From: Lycorma delicatula
Taxonomy: Eukaryota; Arthropoda; Insecta; Hemiptera; Fulgoridae
NCBI RefSeq assembly: GCF_047948215.1
Contig: NC_134467.1
Span: 33,066,520 to 33,130,519, forward strand
Reading direction: 5' to 3'
DNA: 64,000 nucleotides
Part shown: positions 63,690 through 64,000 of the stretch, piece by piece
Position numbering within the stretch: position 1 is the stretch's first letter
Layout of the letters: each line of letters begins with the position of its first letter
Position numbers and translations under genes: made by a program
The notes under the pieces: model-generated
Seen by the model: the letters and a program-made list of their open reading frames with translations, nothing else
Database searches by the model: none
What the model was told of the DNA's origin: nothing

Positions 63690-64000
63690 AATAAATAAAT
63701 TACCTGAATTATTTGAAATAAAAGCAGGCGTCAGACAAGACGATAAACTTTCTCCGACCCTTTTTAACTCCACCGTAAAAAAAAGTAATTAGAGAATGGA
63801 AGAAAGAACCCGAAAAACGAAATATTTCAAAAAAAAAGGTTAAAACGGGGTAAAAAAACAAATGAATAAACACAATCTTATTAGTCTTCGCAAATGATAT
63901 CACGGTATTTTCAAAAGATATCCAATTAAACACCAGAAATTAAGCAAATGTACTAATGAAAAATAAGCTTATAAATTACTTTCGAAAAAACAAAACGGTT
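63690..64000 (+). pseudogene. LINE reverse transcriptase fragment, continues past the window
   Basis: LPELFEIKAGVRQDDKLSPT, LFNSTVKK is the reverse-transcriptase box normally written VRQGDxLSPxLF. About 40 codons later, in another frame, LLVFANDITVFSKDIQ is the catalytic box, where FADD has become FAND. Stops and shifts lie between. The frame EKNKLINYFRKNKT-like continues to the window end. It is a third LINE lineage, distinct from the MLRFADD family by its box sequences. Inactive. Confidence 0.78.

Overview
This window looks like a slice of a large, AT-rich, repeat-laden arthropod nuclear genome, most likely an insect. The evidence is long gene-free AT tracts, (TA)n/(CA)n/(TC)n microsatellites, mariner/Tc1-type DNA transposons flanked by TA, several clades of non-LTR retrotransposons, tRNA-derived SINEs, foldback elements, Helitron-like 3' ends, and a piece of spliceosomal U2 snRNA. 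The hemipteroid flavour of the transposase and SINE families is only an inference. I find no intact host gene, no rRNA and no true tRNA gene. Two short open stretches (around 43.1-43.35 kb and 56.98-57.2 kb) could be exons of an unknown gene.

Layout. 0-4.8 kb: a foldback element at the left edge, a transposase 3' remnant (minus strand), and a copy of a dispersed repeat I call family X (short inverted ends around ACTTCCTTGTACG). 4.8-7.2 kb: three nested inverted repeats. 7.95-9.8 kb: a GC-richer block with upstream tandem repeats and a TATA box, possibly a solo LTR. 10.7-15.4 kb: repeats, a tRNA-like SINE head, a 5'-truncated LINE inserted into family X, a Helitron-like element with a purine tract, and an inverted X copy. 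15.6-20 kb: SINE, compound microsatellite, interleaved inverted repeats, and a GC-rich block with a 200-codon open frame split by a SINE. 21-33.6 kb: degenerate transposase, R1-type LINE 3' UTR, the best-preserved transposon (24.49-25.81 kb), a Jockey-type LINE tail, family W, a second copy of the same transposon, a LINE copy, a SINE, and a mariner-like element. 35-42.4 kb: LINE, W, a SINE with a different tRNA head, an X copy carrying a U2 snRNA fragment, Helitron-like copies, SINEs and a foldback element. 44-48.7 kb: two more mariner-like elements, then a foldback element carrying an R1-type LINE, then a Helitron-like element. 52.1-55.8 kb: one X copy split by an R1-type LINE, a mariner and a SINE. 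58.0-59.2 kb: a tandem satellite of about 248 bp whose every unit has four evenly spaced CCAAT boxes. 60-64 kb: a truncated transposon, X fragments, a dimeric SINE and a LINE reverse-transcriptase fragment running off the end.

The elements do not form a pathway. They form an insertion stratigraphy: family X is an old substrate into which LINEs, mariner, SINE and even an snRNA copy have landed, often leaving legible target-site duplications. The observations most worth following are the CCAAT-box satellite, the a-b-a'-b' interleaved inverted repeats, the U2 5'-end retrocopy with a 14-bp duplication, the 70-bp duplication around an R1-type LINE, and the modular SINEs that share one tail under different tRNA heads. 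All coordinates, spacings and repeat matches were read by eye.
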